A stretch of 64,000 nucleotides of DNA. It comes from Bacillota bacterium (GTDB lineage: Bacteria; Bacillota; Clostridia; Christensenellales; Aristaeellaceae). Made by a program: the position numbers and the translations under genes. This document shows positions 52,959 to 61,384 of the stretch, one piece after another; position 1 is the first letter of the stretch, and each line of letters starts with the position of its first letter. The stretch lies in the NCBI GenBank assembly GCA_023398575.1, contig JAEWSC010000096.1, forward strand, positions 1 through 64,000. The letters are read 5' to 3'. The notes beneath the pieces are model-generated. The model had not been told where the DNA came from, did no database searches, and was given only the letters and a program-made list of their open reading frames with translations.

Positions 52959-53005
52959 AAAAGCGAAGAATTCTCAAGCTTGCTGCTTGGAACTCTTCGC
53001 TTTTT
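52959..53005. terminator. Intrinsic terminator between convergent operons
   Basis: AAAAGCGAAGA (52959-52969) pairs with TCTTCGCTTTTT (52994-53005), with an inner CAAGC/GCTTG helix. The flanking A and T runs let it work in both directions. Confidence 0.85.
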
Positions 53006-53043
53006 GATGCGAACAAAACGAAGTCGGCATAACTACGCCTCAA

Positions 53044-53403
53044 TTACGACAAGGCATTTTCAATTGCCGCTATGGCATCTTCCGCTGTTGCCTTGAAAAA
53101 GACCTGGCGGCCCTTGTTGCTTTCGTATATGAAGTCCCGCAGGCTCTTGCTGGTAAAAGCAGAATAATCACCTGTCACGGCAAACTTCAAGTTGTAATTT
53201 GTAAACTTCTGCAATACTTCGCCTGCGAACCCCGTTTTCAAATCGAAGAATGCTTCGGGCAGGCATGTCATTGGGATAATGACAGCCTGGCATTCATCCG
53301 CCCAGGCAGCGGGAATTATGTCCAGTACATCGAAAAGGGTATGCTTTTTGTCCTCTTGGGATAATGAGAGGGCTTTGTATCCGGCCCGTTTGATGATCTC
53401 CAT
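53044..53403 (-). CDS. DUF4180 domain protein
   Basis: 119 residues, a full single DUF4180 domain: FFDLKTGFAGEVLQKFTNYNLKFAVTGD then FTSKSLRDFIYESNKGRQVFF. Its function is unknown in the literature I can recall. It is the second gene after the HTH protein with an 18-base gap, so the two form an operon driven from the palindromic promoter region. The domain recurs next to small regulators, suggesting it senses something or carries out a response controlled by the HTH partner, but that is inference. Confidence 0.82.
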   Translation of the reverse strand: MEIIKRAGYKALSLSQEDKKHTLFDVLDIIPAAWADECQAVIIPMTCLPEAFFDLKTGFAGEVLQKFTNYNLKFAVTGDYSAFTSKSLRDFIYESNKGRQVFFKATAEDAIAAIENALS

Positions 53404-53421
53404 GTCGAATCCAATCCCTTT

Positions 53422-53856
53422 CTATTCGTCCTTCCCGGCTAAAACGGCGATACTGTCCAGCAGCATGCGAACATAGCCTATGCTGCCATAGACCATGGCC
53501 CGCACCTTGTGTTCAGGCTCTAAATACTGCACCGTCAGGGAGGAGGGGCCTTCCTCCCGTGGCTTCGCGTTAGACAAGGCGGTCAGCGTATTCATAATGC
53601 GTATGGCGTCATGTTGGCTTGCTGCCAATATGTCTGCCACCGCTGAAACTTGCACTTTACTTTCCGCAACGGAGAATGCATCTGCCTCATCCCGCTCCCC
53701 CTCCAGAAAAACACTCAGATCATGGCCAGTAATCCGCCAGCTCTTGCCTACTTTGTTGGCTTTTAAACGCCCTTCTCTGATATAGCGCTGCACGGTTTTG
53801 ATATGCATTTTCATCATTTCTGCCGCCTGCTCAGCAGTATAGTACTTTTCAGGCAT
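53422..53856 (-). CDS. Helix-turn-helix regulator (excisionase/MerR-like DNA-binding domain)
   Basis: 144 residues. Residues 1-55 form an excisionase-type winged helix: YYTAEQAAEMMKMHIKTVQRYIREGRLKANKVGKSWRIT then DLSVFL. The C-terminal 85 residues are helical and unassigned, perhaps for dimerisation or ligand binding. ATG 53856 follows AAGGAG; an earlier start at 53865 overlaps that site. The ribosome site lies in one arm of a perfect palindrome whose other arm holds the -10 box, pointing to autorepression. It is the first gene of a two-gene operon with DUF4180. Confidence 0.82.
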   Translation of the reverse strand: MPEKYYTAEQAAEMMKMHIKTVQRYIREGRLKANKVGKSWRITGHDLSVFLEGERDEADAFSVAESKVQVSAVADILAASQHDAIRIMNTLTALSNAKPREEGPSSLTVQYLEPEHKVRAMVYGSIGYVRMLLDSIAVLAGKDE

Positions 53857-53864
53857 AACAAGCA

Positions 53865-53898
53865 CTCCTTATAATATCAGTAAAGACATTATAAGGAG
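53865..53898 (-). promoter_or_regulatory. Palindromic operator at the HTH-DUF4180 promoter
   Basis: CTCCTTATAAT (53865-53875) and ATTATAAGGAG (53888-53898) are perfect eleven-base inverted repeats with a twelve-base spacer. On the minus strand the first-read arm contains the -10 TATAAT and the second the AAGGAG ribosome site. A dimeric regulator bound here would block the promoter. Confidence 0.75.
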
Positions 53899-53916
53899 CA
53901 ATAAGAAATATGTCAA
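53888..53916 (-). promoter_or_regulatory. Consensus sigma-A promoter of the HTH-DUF4180 operon
   Basis: On the minus strand TTGACA (53916-53911) and TATAAT (53893-53888) are exactly 17 bases apart, a perfect consensus. Such a strong promoter normally needs repression, in keeping with the overlapping palindrome. Confidence 0.9.
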
Positions 53917-53959
53917 TCTGTTTTTTTAGAATAATAAGAACTGAGCGAACGTCCGGTTG

Positions 53960-55456
53960 TTATGTTTCCTCGGCCCACTTCAGCGATCGTTCCACCGCCT
54001 TGTGCCAGCCTTTTAACGCATCCTCACGCCTGGTCTTGCCCATCTGCGGGTCAAACTGCAAATCATGCTGCCAGGCCTTTGCCGTCTCCTCTACAGACCC
54101 ATACATGCCCACCGCCAGGCCCGCCAGCAGCGCTGCTCCAAGAGCCGTAGTTTCCATCACCTTTGGCCGAACCACTGGAATATTCATGATGTCTGCCTGA
54201 AACTGCATCAAAAAGCTGTTGGCGCTGGCACCCCCATCTACCTGCATTTGTTTGGGCGAAAATCCGCAATCCGCAGTCATGGCAGTGAGCAGGTCCGCCG
54301 ACTGATACGCAATGGCTTCTAACGCTGCGCGAACGATGTGCGCCCGTCCGCTGCCGCGGGTCAGACCGATAATGGTGCCCCGGCTATACATATCCCACCA
54401 GGGCGCGCCAAGGCCCGTAAAGGCTGGCACCAGGTACACACCGCCGGTATCAGCGATAGATTTGGCAAGCCCTTCACTTTCCGCCGAACTAGAAATCATT
54501 TTCAACTCATCCCTTAGCCACTGAATGGCCGCACCGCCCATGAACACGCTGCCCTCCAGAGCGTAGTAGGGCTTGCCACCGATGCGCCAGGCCATGGTTG
54601 TCAAAAGGCCGTGTTTGGAGGCTACAGGCGCCTCCCCCGTGTTCATGAGCATAAAGCAGCCTGTACCGTATGTATTTTTTACCATACCGGCTTTGTGGCA
54701 GGCCTGGCCGAACAATGATGCATGCTGATCTCCAGCCATAGCCGCTACGGGAATAGGCCGCCCCAGAATGGAGGTATCCAGCATGCCCACCACCTGGGCG
54801 CTGTCCACTACCGTAGGGAGAATCTGATGCGGAATATCCAGCATGTTAAGCAGCTCATCATCCCACTGCTGTGTATGAAGGTTAAAGAGCATGGTGCGGC
54901 TGGCATTGGTAGCATCGGTTACGTGCGGCCTCCCCTCTACAAGGTGCCAGCACAAAAAGCTGTCCACCGTACCAAAGCAAAGTTCCCCTGCCTTGGCCCG
55001 CTTATGCAAGTTCAGATTATCCAGTAGCCAGGCCAGCTTTGTTCCGGAAAAATAGGCATCGGGTACAAGCCCGGTTTTCTTCTGTATCAATTCCGCCTTG
55101 CCGGCGGCTTTTAGGCGTTCCACATAAGGGGCAGTACGCCTGCATTGCCACACAATAGCGTTAAAGACGCACTCACCGGTGTGTTTATCCCATACCAGCG
55201 AGGTTTCTCGCTGGTTGGTAATGCCGATGGCGGCGATATCCTCCACAGCAACGCCGGAAAGCTTGACCGCTGTGCGCAGGGCCTCGATCTGGGTTTCCAG
55301 TATGTCTCTGGGATCGTGTTCTACCCAGCCGGGCTTTGGATAGATTTGAGGAAACTCAATGCCGTGGGCAGCCAGCACCCGGCCGCTTTCTTCAAATACC
55401 ACTGCACGCGAACTGGTGGTTCCCTGATCCAGGGCAACCAGATAACGCTTTATCAT
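53960..55456 (-). CDS. glpK: Glycerol kinase
   Basis: 498 residues, the usual size. The FGGY kinase start YLVALDQGTTSSRAVVF binds ATP. GITNQRETSLVWDKHTG and YFSGTKLAWLLDN are glycerol-kinase signatures, and the second FGGY signature region contains MQVDGGASANSFLMQFQADI. It phosphorylates glycerol to glycerol 3-phosphate. The start at 55456 follows AAAGGGGAAG; an upstream in-frame start is unsupported. No glpF or glpD adjoins. Confidence 0.96.
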   Translation of the reverse strand: MIKRYLVALDQGTTSSRAVVFEESGRVLAAHGIEFPQIYPKPGWVEHDPRDILETQIEALRTAVKLSGVAVEDIAAIGITNQRETSLVWDKHTGECVFNAIVWQCRRTAPYVERLKAAGKAELIQKKTGLVPDAYFSGTKLAWLLDNLNLHKRAKAGELCFGTVDSFLCWHLVEGRPHVTDATNASRTMLFNLHTQQWDDELLNMLDIPHQILPTVVDSAQVVGMLDTSILGRPIPVAAMAGDQHASLFGQACHKAGMVKNTYGTGCFMLMNTGEAPVASKHGLLTTMAWRIGGKPYYALEGSVFMGGAAIQWLRDELKMISSSAESEGLAKSIADTGGVYLVPAFTGLGAPWWDMYSRGTIIGLTRGSGRAHIVRAALEAIAYQSADLLTAMTADCGFSPKQMQVDGGASANSFLMQFQADIMNIPVVRPKVMETTALGAALLAGLAVGMYGSVEETAKAWQHDLQFDPQMGKTRREDALKGWHKAVERSLKWAEET

Positions 55457-55490
55457 GCATCTTCCCCTTTTCCTTTGTATATAGCCCCAC

Positions 55491-55544
55491 AACAAAACCG
55501 CCGGGCAGCAGGGCGGGATGTTACTCCCTCTGCCCGCCCGGCGG
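55491..55544 (-). terminator. Intrinsic terminator of the PQQ-propeller gene
   Basis: On the minus strand CCGCCGGGC (55544-55536) pairs with GCCCGGCGG (55506-55498), followed by TTTTGTT. It lies just after the stop codon of the propeller protein. Confidence 0.85.
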
Positions 55545-55555
55545 CTAACATTATC

Positions 55556-58405
55556 TTACTTGATTTTTATGCCATAAATCTGGCTCTTGCCCTTGCCGTT
55601 GGTCCCAACTACCAGGATGTCGTTGTACACGGCGGGAGAACCGGTGATTGCGCCTTCCAGCTGAATGCTGTTCTGCACAGCGCCGGTCTGACCGTCCATC
55701 AATTGCAGAACGCCTTCGCTGTCGCCTTGAATGATCCAGGCGCTGCCGCTTTCGTTATACACGGCCACTGGCGAGCTCCAGCTAAAGTGGGACATGGTCT
55801 GCTGCCAGAACACATGGCCTGTCTTTTTATCAAAGGCAATGATCTGGCCACCCTCTGGCGTTTTAGCCACAGTAAAGATTACAAGATTGCCGATGCTTTG
55901 CTGTCCAACCACAGGCGAGGCCATCACACCGCCCGGCTCATTGGCATCGAACTCCACATTCACTGTGTAGGACCATTCCTGTTCGCCTGTCAGCGCATTC
56001 AGACGCCTGATGGTGCAAATGCCGCTCTTGCCCTGTTCCTTCACCGTATTGCCCGTGTACAAGGCCAACGTGCCGTCCTCATCAAAGTCCAAGGCAATAG
56101 TGGCATCGGTATTGTCGTCGGTATTCACAGCCCATACAGGCTTCATGGTGTTTACATCTACACACTGCAAAATGCCCGTGGCATCAGCGAAGTAGGCATA
56201 ATTAGCATACATGGCTACGCTGCCCTCCACGCCGGTCTGCGTATCCTTCTGCTTGGCCGTTTTGGATTTGTAGGATACGATCTTGGGATCGATGGCCAGC
56301 TTAGACGCATTTGGGTCAAAGGTGGCGTTCAGCAGCACGGTGTATAGCATGCCATTTTCGCCCGCAACGATCATCGTATCGCTGTTCTTATCGATCAGAG
56401 CAGTGCCGTCAAACGCACCGTTGGTGCCGTAAGCGTTCTTGTCGCGGCCATTGATAAATTTCAACTGCTTCTGGTCTATGAGGTTAAACAGATAGAAGCC
56501 AATATCCCCCGTTGTGTTCCCGATCTTGCTGATGCCCTGGCCTATGGACAGCATGGGCATACCCCTGGGATCGACGGACACTGAACCCTTCAGCGGGAAG
56601 CCCACATTGATAGGATCACGAGTAGGCTGGCCATCGGCCAAGTCCAGGAAGTAGATTTTGCCATCCTGAGAGGCCAGTATGACCTCTTTCAAAGCGCTGA
56701 CCGCTTTCTTCTCCTCGTTCAGGTTCATCATCGTGCGGATTTCCTTGGGCCATTTTACGATGGCCGGCTGACCCGTCCAGCCCGCGCCGTGATATGTGGA
56801 GATGCCGCCCATAGGCGCATTCCAGAGGATTTCCAGCTTGTTTTCCTGCACATTGGCAATGCCATAGGCCGCGTTCTGACGGAAGGGCCCGCCTCGGAAA
56901 GTGAGCACCGCACCGGACCAATTGGCATAGCTATCAGGCGAGCTCATTTTGACGGGGGATGTGCGAGTAAACTCGTTGAGCGCTTTACTGCCGTCGTATA
57001 TTTTCGTGGTAAGCTTCAATTGGCTCGGATCAGTGCCTTCCGCCGCACCGGCCTGCATATAGGGCATTTCCGTGGGTCCGGGCGTGGGTTCCGGCGTCGG
57101 TTCTGGCGAAGGGGTCGGCTCTGCAGTCGGCTCAGGCGTTTGTGTAGGCTCGGGGGTAGGTTCCTCCGTCGGCTCCAACGTTGGCTCTTCTGTCGGTTCT
57201 TCCGTTGGCTCCGAGGTAGCTTCTGTCATCATGGACATAGCCGATGTCGTAGGTTCTGGCGTGGGTTGCTCCACAACAGGCGTTTCCGTGGGTGCAATGA
57301 CAGGCGCGACGATGCTTACTTCAACCACCTTACCGCTGTCGAGCCAATTGCCTTCCGACAACAGCTGAGCGGACATCTGGCCGGTATACGCATCCTTCAA
57401 AACGAGCTTCATAGACCAGATGGTGCTGTTTTCATTCTTGACATAGGCCTCAGTGGCCTTAATCAACTCGCTGCCCACGCTATCCAAAACCCGCACACCC
57501 TCTACCGTCTTGGTGCTGGTAATGGTAAAGGCCAATTCCACTGGCGCCTGGCCAGAAGAAGGCACCACTTGGAAATCTGTTATCTGGGGCAGTTCTTTTG
57601 TCTCGGGAACGAAGATGGCTTTGACGCTCTGATAAAAGCCACCGACTTCATCTGTTATGGTTTCCTTCACATCATTGAGCGTATTCACGATGCCGCCAGC
57701 CTGCTGGTCATCCCGCTCAGGGAGCAGGAAAAACAGGCCGCCCAACGACAGTGCCACCAGCAATACAAGGACTAACAGCACCGTAAGTCCCTTGTGACCT
57801 CGGCGCTTATCCTCATCATCCTCTTCCAGATAATCCGGCACGGGCTGTGCCTGCCTCGGCCTGACTGGCGCAAATTCCTCCTGGCGGGACGAACGGGCAT
57901 AGTTGGCACCAGGAGCCTGAGGCCTGCCTTGGCCCATCATAGGTCCATTTCCCTCCATGGGAGGACGGTTCATATCGCCATTTACGCGCATGGGCGGCGG
58001 CACGGGGCGCTGCTGCTCCCCCCGCATGGGCGGTGGAACCATCCTCGGCTCTTCCCGTCTTGGAGGCGGAGCCATTCTCGGTGCTTCGCGTTCAGACTCG
58101 TCCATCTGGTCACCCTGGTGCCGCTGGGAACGACGGCGGCGTTCATATCCCTGGGCAGAAACGGATGACTGCGCATCCTCTTGATAGCTTTGTTCCGCCG
58201 GACGGCTGACCCGTTTGCTGACATACTGCGTCTGGGCAGGAACATACCGCTGCGCAGGTTCCGCATCGATGGGTACGCGGGCACGTTCCGCACGAATCTG
58301 CGTCTCCTGCCCCAACTCTCCCATTCTTGGGTCCTGTTCAGATTTTTCATACATCGCCCTAGCCGGGATACGGCCATTCGGGCGATTTTGTTCACGATCG
58401 CTCAA
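55556..58405 (-). CDS. Large single-pass membrane protein with Pro/Thr/Glu linker and PQQ-like beta-propeller
   Basis: 949 residues. A charged, proline- and methionine-rich disordered N-terminus (1-205, with repeated MxPPPxR units) precedes a membrane helix (207-228). Outside are a beta domain (about 275-366), a long TPEPTEEP-type repeat linker (about 370-448) and a C-terminal PQQ-type propeller (about 500-949) with blades such as GKIYFLDLADGQPT and GHVFWQQTM. It is probably a cell-surface binding or assembly protein; the propeller type is also seen in BamB. I start it at TTG 58405, which has AAGGAG nine bases upstream; other starts lack a site. It is not operonic with its neighbours. Confidence 0.78.
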   Translation of the reverse strand: MSDREQNRPNGRIPARAMYEKSEQDPRMGELGQETQIRAERARVPIDAEPAQRYVPAQTQYVSKRVSRPAEQSYQEDAQSSVSAQGYERRRRSQRHQGDQMDESEREAPRMAPPPRREEPRMVPPPMRGEQQRPVPPPMRVNGDMNRPPMEGNGPMMGQGRPQAPGANYARSSRQEEFAPVRPRQAQPVPDYLEEDDEDKRRGHKGLTVLLVLVLLVALSLGGLFFLLPERDDQQAGGIVNTLNDVKETITDEVGGFYQSVKAIFVPETKELPQITDFQVVPSSGQAPVELAFTITSTKTVEGVRVLDSVGSELIKATEAYVKNENSTIWSMKLVLKDAYTGQMSAQLLSEGNWLDSGKVVEVSIVAPVIAPTETPVVEQPTPEPTTSAMSMMTEATSEPTEEPTEEPTLEPTEEPTPEPTQTPEPTAEPTPSPEPTPEPTPGPTEMPYMQAGAAEGTDPSQLKLTTKIYDGSKALNEFTRTSPVKMSSPDSYANWSGAVLTFRGGPFRQNAAYGIANVQENKLEILWNAPMGGISTYHGAGWTGQPAIVKWPKEIRTMMNLNEEKKAVSALKEVILASQDGKIYFLDLADGQPTRDPINVGFPLKGSVSVDPRGMPMLSIGQGISKIGNTTGDIGFYLFNLIDQKQLKFINGRDKNAYGTNGAFDGTALIDKNSDTMIVAGENGMLYTVLLNATFDPNASKLAIDPKIVSYKSKTAKQKDTQTGVEGSVAMYANYAYFADATGILQCVDVNTMKPVWAVNTDDNTDATIALDFDEDGTLALYTGNTVKEQGKSGICTIRRLNALTGEQEWSYTVNVEFDANEPGGVMASPVVGQQSIGNLVIFTVAKTPEGGQIIAFDKKTGHVFWQQTMSHFSWSSPVAVYNESGSAWIIQGDSEGVLQLMDGQTGAVQNSIQLEGAITGSPAVYNDILVVGTNGKGKSQIYGIKIK

Positions 58406-58591
58406 AACACGGCACTCCTTTTCACTTCGAACCAGCTTCACCTGTCTATTATACAGAATGTTCCGTTTATCCACAAGCAAAATTCTTTCTTACTTGTAAA
58501 TAATCGCATACACTCTCTATGGTAATCCTTCCCACGAATGGGCAAATGTATCCATGTAACCCGTTCCGTCGCCAACAGGCATTGTATGTAT

Positions 58592-59548
58592 TTAACATGC
58601 ACCTTCTGCAAGCGGCTGAAAAAACGTTTGCCGCCAGCGGTCAAGGGCATTTGAAAACCATGCTTCTGTGCAAACATGCTCCCCGAAGGCGCAGATGTAC
58701 AGCAAGATGCCAAGGCTGATGAATGGCTGAACGAATCGCTGCTCTACAATGAAACCAGCAACGCTTTCATAACCTGCGAAGATGGCTTGCTGCTGTTCCT
58801 CCTTAGTAAAGTGCGAAGCCAGCGCACCAAGGTCCATGTAATAATAGCCATATCCCCAAAGCCCAAAATCGATAGGGGCTACCCTATCTTCATGAAGGAG
58901 CATGTTTGATTTGGATAGATCAGAATGCACGATGCCAAAGCTGTTTTTCAGTCCATCCAACTCCGTCATACGCCTGCCGATAACCGTTAAGGCTTCGGTC
59001 ATGGCATTCACATGGTCCTTTGAAATCCTGCCGGAAAGACCCATATTCAAAAGCCTATCCTTCATGCTCTCCGCTAGAAGCTTATCGTACGCCCTGCCCG
59101 CAGGAGCGGGTAAAACTTCTGCTTTTTGAAAACAGCTGTGTATACGGGCAGTCATACGGCCAATTTCCGTGAGTGTTGACGGCATCAATTCAATATGCTC
59201 TAATGTATCGCCATCTAGCCAAGTGAGCAGCGTCGCATATTCTCCGCCTGGTAAGCGTGACAACACCTCACCCGCCCTGTTTAAAACAGGGGTCTGCACC
59301 GGTATATCTCCCTGTTCGCCCAAGGACCTCAATAAAGCCAACTCTCCCTGCAGCGAGGCCGCTTTGTCGATATCAAAAAGCGCCTGAGAGAAACCCTTCC
59401 TGGGCTGATGGACCCTGAGCACAAACCTATTGCCCGATATGTCTGTAATCTGCCAGGCCGCGTTTTCGTTATGCCGGATTAGCCGTGCAGAAGGCATGTC
59501 CAGTTTGTAGCATGATAATGCTTGTGAAAGCCAAAGTTCAATGCTCAT
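58592..59548 (-). CDS. APH-fold phosphotransferase (CotS/choline kinase-like)
   Basis: 318 residues. The kinase lobes are recognisable: NAAWQITDISGNRFVLRVHQP at the N-lobe, the Brenner motif IVHSDLSKSNMLL and the metal motif PIDFGLWGYGY. The family phosphorylates small hydroxyl compounds (aminoglycosides, choline, homoserine) and includes spore coat CotS. The ATG at 59548 overlaps the stop of the acetyltransferase gene by four bases, so it closes a tightly coupled five-gene run with hisHF. The substrate is unknown. Confidence 0.82.
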   Translation of the reverse strand: MSIELWLSQALSCYKLDMPSARLIRHNENAAWQITDISGNRFVLRVHQPRKGFSQALFDIDKAASLQGELALLRSLGEQGDIPVQTPVLNRAGEVLSRLPGGEYATLLTWLDGDTLEHIELMPSTLTEIGRMTARIHSCFQKAEVLPAPAGRAYDKLLAESMKDRLLNMGLSGRISKDHVNAMTEALTVIGRRMTELDGLKNSFGIVHSDLSKSNMLLHEDRVAPIDFGLWGYGYYYMDLGALASHFTKEEQQQAIFAGYESVAGFIVEQRFVQPFISLGILLYICAFGEHVCTEAWFSNALDRWRQTFFQPLAEGAC

Positions 59549-59991
59549 GCGTCCCCCACTAGAGGCAGGCACAGCTTAAAATGGCTGGAAGTCATGCCCA
59601 TCCTTTGATAAAAAGCGTGGCTTTGCTCCCTTGTCTGGCGGCAGCAAACTTCCAACTGTATGCAGCCCAAAACCTGGGCGGCCACCCTGGCTGCCTGAAA
59701 CAAGGCCCGTCCCAAGCCTTGACCCCGCAGCCCCTCTTTCACCACCAGTTCCTGTATTTCCCCCACAAGCCCTGTATGATGCAATAGCCGCTGCACATGC
59801 AGGCTGATGAACCCAACCGGCTGGCCGCTAAGAAACGCCAGAAGATAGCGGATATTTTGAGCCGCAAGGTTTGCCGCATATACCTTCAAAAACGCTTCCG
59901 GGTCCAGCGACGGACCTTCCAGTTCAACCATCAAAGCGTATACGGCGTCCAAATGATGTGCTTGAGCGGGATAAACAGCAATCTGCTCCAT
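59545..59991 (-). CDS. GNAT-family N-acetyltransferase
   Basis: 148 residues. The acetyl-CoA-binding motif is ELVVKEGLRGQGLGRALFQAA, followed by LEVCCRQTREQSHAFYQRMGM, typical of GNATs with an internal beta bulge. The start at 59991 follows GGGAGGG; an earlier start lies upstream of that site. It is ten bases after hisF and overlaps the phosphotransferase gene by four bases. The acceptor amine is unknown. Confidence 0.88.
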   Translation of the reverse strand: MEQIAVYPAQAHHLDAVYALMVELEGPSLDPEAFLKVYAANLAAQNIRYLLAFLSGQPVGFISLHVQRLLHHTGLVGEIQELVVKEGLRGQGLGRALFQAARVAAQVLGCIQLEVCCRQTREQSHAFYQRMGMTSSHFKLCLPLVGDA

Positions 59992-60001
59992 CTGCCCTCC
60001 C

Positions 60002-60766
60002 TTAGGGCACAAGCCGCATGGGCACGCCCTCTCTTGACAGATATTCCTTCAAAGTTTCTATCTCCAGTATGCGGTAATGAAACAACGTGGCCGCCAAAGC
60101 CGCGTCGGCACAACCTATGGTCAAGGCATCTCTAAAGTGCTCCATGGTACCCGCGCCGCCGGAGGCGATGACCGGAACGTTCACTGCTTTGGCTACAGCC
60201 CTGGTCACGGAGATATCAAAGCCTTCCCCTACCCCATCGGTATCCATGCTAGTCAGCAGGATTTCGCCCGCGCCACGGCGCACGCCCTCCCGGGCCCACT
60301 CCAAGGCATCCAGCCCAGTGTTCACCCGGCCGCCGTTTACATACACATCCCAGCTCCCGCCTGGCCTGCGCTTTACATCCATGGCCAGCACAATGCACTG
60401 GCTGCCAAAGCGCAGCGCCGCTTCCTCAATAAAATCGGGAGTCTTTACCGCCGGGCTGTTGATGGAAACCTTATCCGCACCCAGGCGCAAAAGCTCCTTA
60501 ATTTGGGTGATATCCGATATGCCGCCGCCTACCGTAAAGGGTATAAACACCTGTTCTGCCACGCGGGAGGTCACGTCCAGCATGGTTTTGCGTCCTTCGT
60601 AGGAGGCGTTGATGTCCAATAATACCAGTTCATCGGCTCCGGCTTGGTTGTACCAGACAGCCGCCTCCACGGGGTCGCCGGCGTCCCTGATGTTCACAAA
60701 GTTCGTGCCCTTGACGACACGGCCATCTTTGATGTCCAAGCAGGGGATAATGCGTTTGAGCAGCAC
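60002..60766 (-). CDS. hisF: Imidazole glycerol phosphate synthase, cyclase subunit
   Basis: 254 residues, a full HisF barrel. Catalytic D11 lies in PCLDIKDGRVVKG and the second catalytic aspartate in VLAMDVKRR. Phosphate loops such as GGGISD and ASGGAGTMEHF are present. With HisH it converts PRFAR and ammonia to imidazole glycerol phosphate and AICAR. The start codon is GTG at 60766, behind AAAGGTGG and three bases after the hisH stop. No hisA or hisI is adjacent, unlike standard histidine operons. Confidence 0.95.
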   Translation of the reverse strand: MLLKRIIPCLDIKDGRVVKGTNFVNIRDAGDPVEAAVWYNQAGADELVLLDINASYEGRKTMLDVTSRVAEQVFIPFTVGGGISDITQIKELLRLGADKVSINSPAVKTPDFIEEAALRFGSQCIVLAMDVKRRPGGSWDVYVNGGRVNTGLDALEWAREGVRRGAGEILLTSMDTDGVGEGFDISVTRAVAKAVNVPVIASGGAGTMEHFRDALTIGCADAALAATLFHYRILEIETLKEYLSREGVPMRLVP

Positions 60767-60769
60767 TTT

Positions 60770-61384
60770 TCAGCCCACCTTTCCAGGATTCCAGGCGGCG
60801 AAACGGCGGAGCATATTCAGACCGTCGGCCCCGCTTTTTTCCGGGTGGAACTGGGCCGCTGCCACAGCGCCACGCTCAGCCACTGCAGTAAAAGGAATGC
60901 CGTATTCAGATATGCCCACCGTCCAAAGAGGGGAGATATCTGCCATCATGTAAGAATGTACAAAGTACACGCAGGGCGAGGTTCCGCCATCAAACAGCGT
61001 ACAATCGCGGGTTTGAAGCGTGTTCCAGCCCATGTGCGGAATTTTCAGGCCCATTTCCGGAAAACGGGTGATGGTGCCGGGAAAGATGCCCAACCCCTCA
61101 TAATAGCCGTTTTCCTCGCTGGCCTCAAACATTAGCTGCATCCCCAGGCATATGCCCAGAAATGGGGTCTTGCGGCGTGCTACTTCCAGCGCTGCTTTGT
61201 CAAGCCCTGTCTCCTTCAGGCGGGCCATGGCGTCGCGAAATGCACCAACACCGGGCAAAATCACCCGGTCAGCTTTGATCACCTGATCGGGATCGTCGGT
61301 GACAACAGATTCCTGTCCCAAATACTCCAGCGCTTTTTGTACGCTACGAAGGTTGCCCATGCCATAATCCATAATAGCGATCAT
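60770..61384 (-). CDS. hisH: Imidazole glycerol phosphate synthase, glutaminase subunit
   Basis: 204 residues. The class I amidotransferase triad is C79 in FLGICLGMQ with the H and E of FHPEKSG near the C-terminus. The oxyanion segment GVGAFRDAM is in place. It supplies ammonia to HisF. It overlaps the upstream amidohydrolase gene by four bases and lies three bases before hisF. Confidence 0.95.
   Translation of the reverse strand: MIAIMDYGMGNLRSVQKALEYLGQESVVTDDPDQVIKADRVILPGVGAFRDAMARLKETGLDKAALEVARRKTPFLGICLGMQLMFEASEENGYYEGLGIFPGTITRFPEMGLKIPHMGWNTLQTRDCTLFDGGTSPCVYFVHSYMMADISPLWTVGISEYGIPFTAVAERGAVAAAQFHPEKSGADGLNMLRRFAAWNPGKVG

Noticed and set aside
55145..56347. A 400-codon open frame on the plus strand opposite glpK and the propeller gene
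   Set aside because: It lies wholly antisense to two well-supported genes, has no ribosome site and gives low-complexity protein; it is a by-product of GC-rich codons.
57072..57368. Glycine/valine/serine repeat protein on the plus strand
   Set aside because: It is the complementary reading of the Thr-Pro-Glu repeat linker of the propeller protein.
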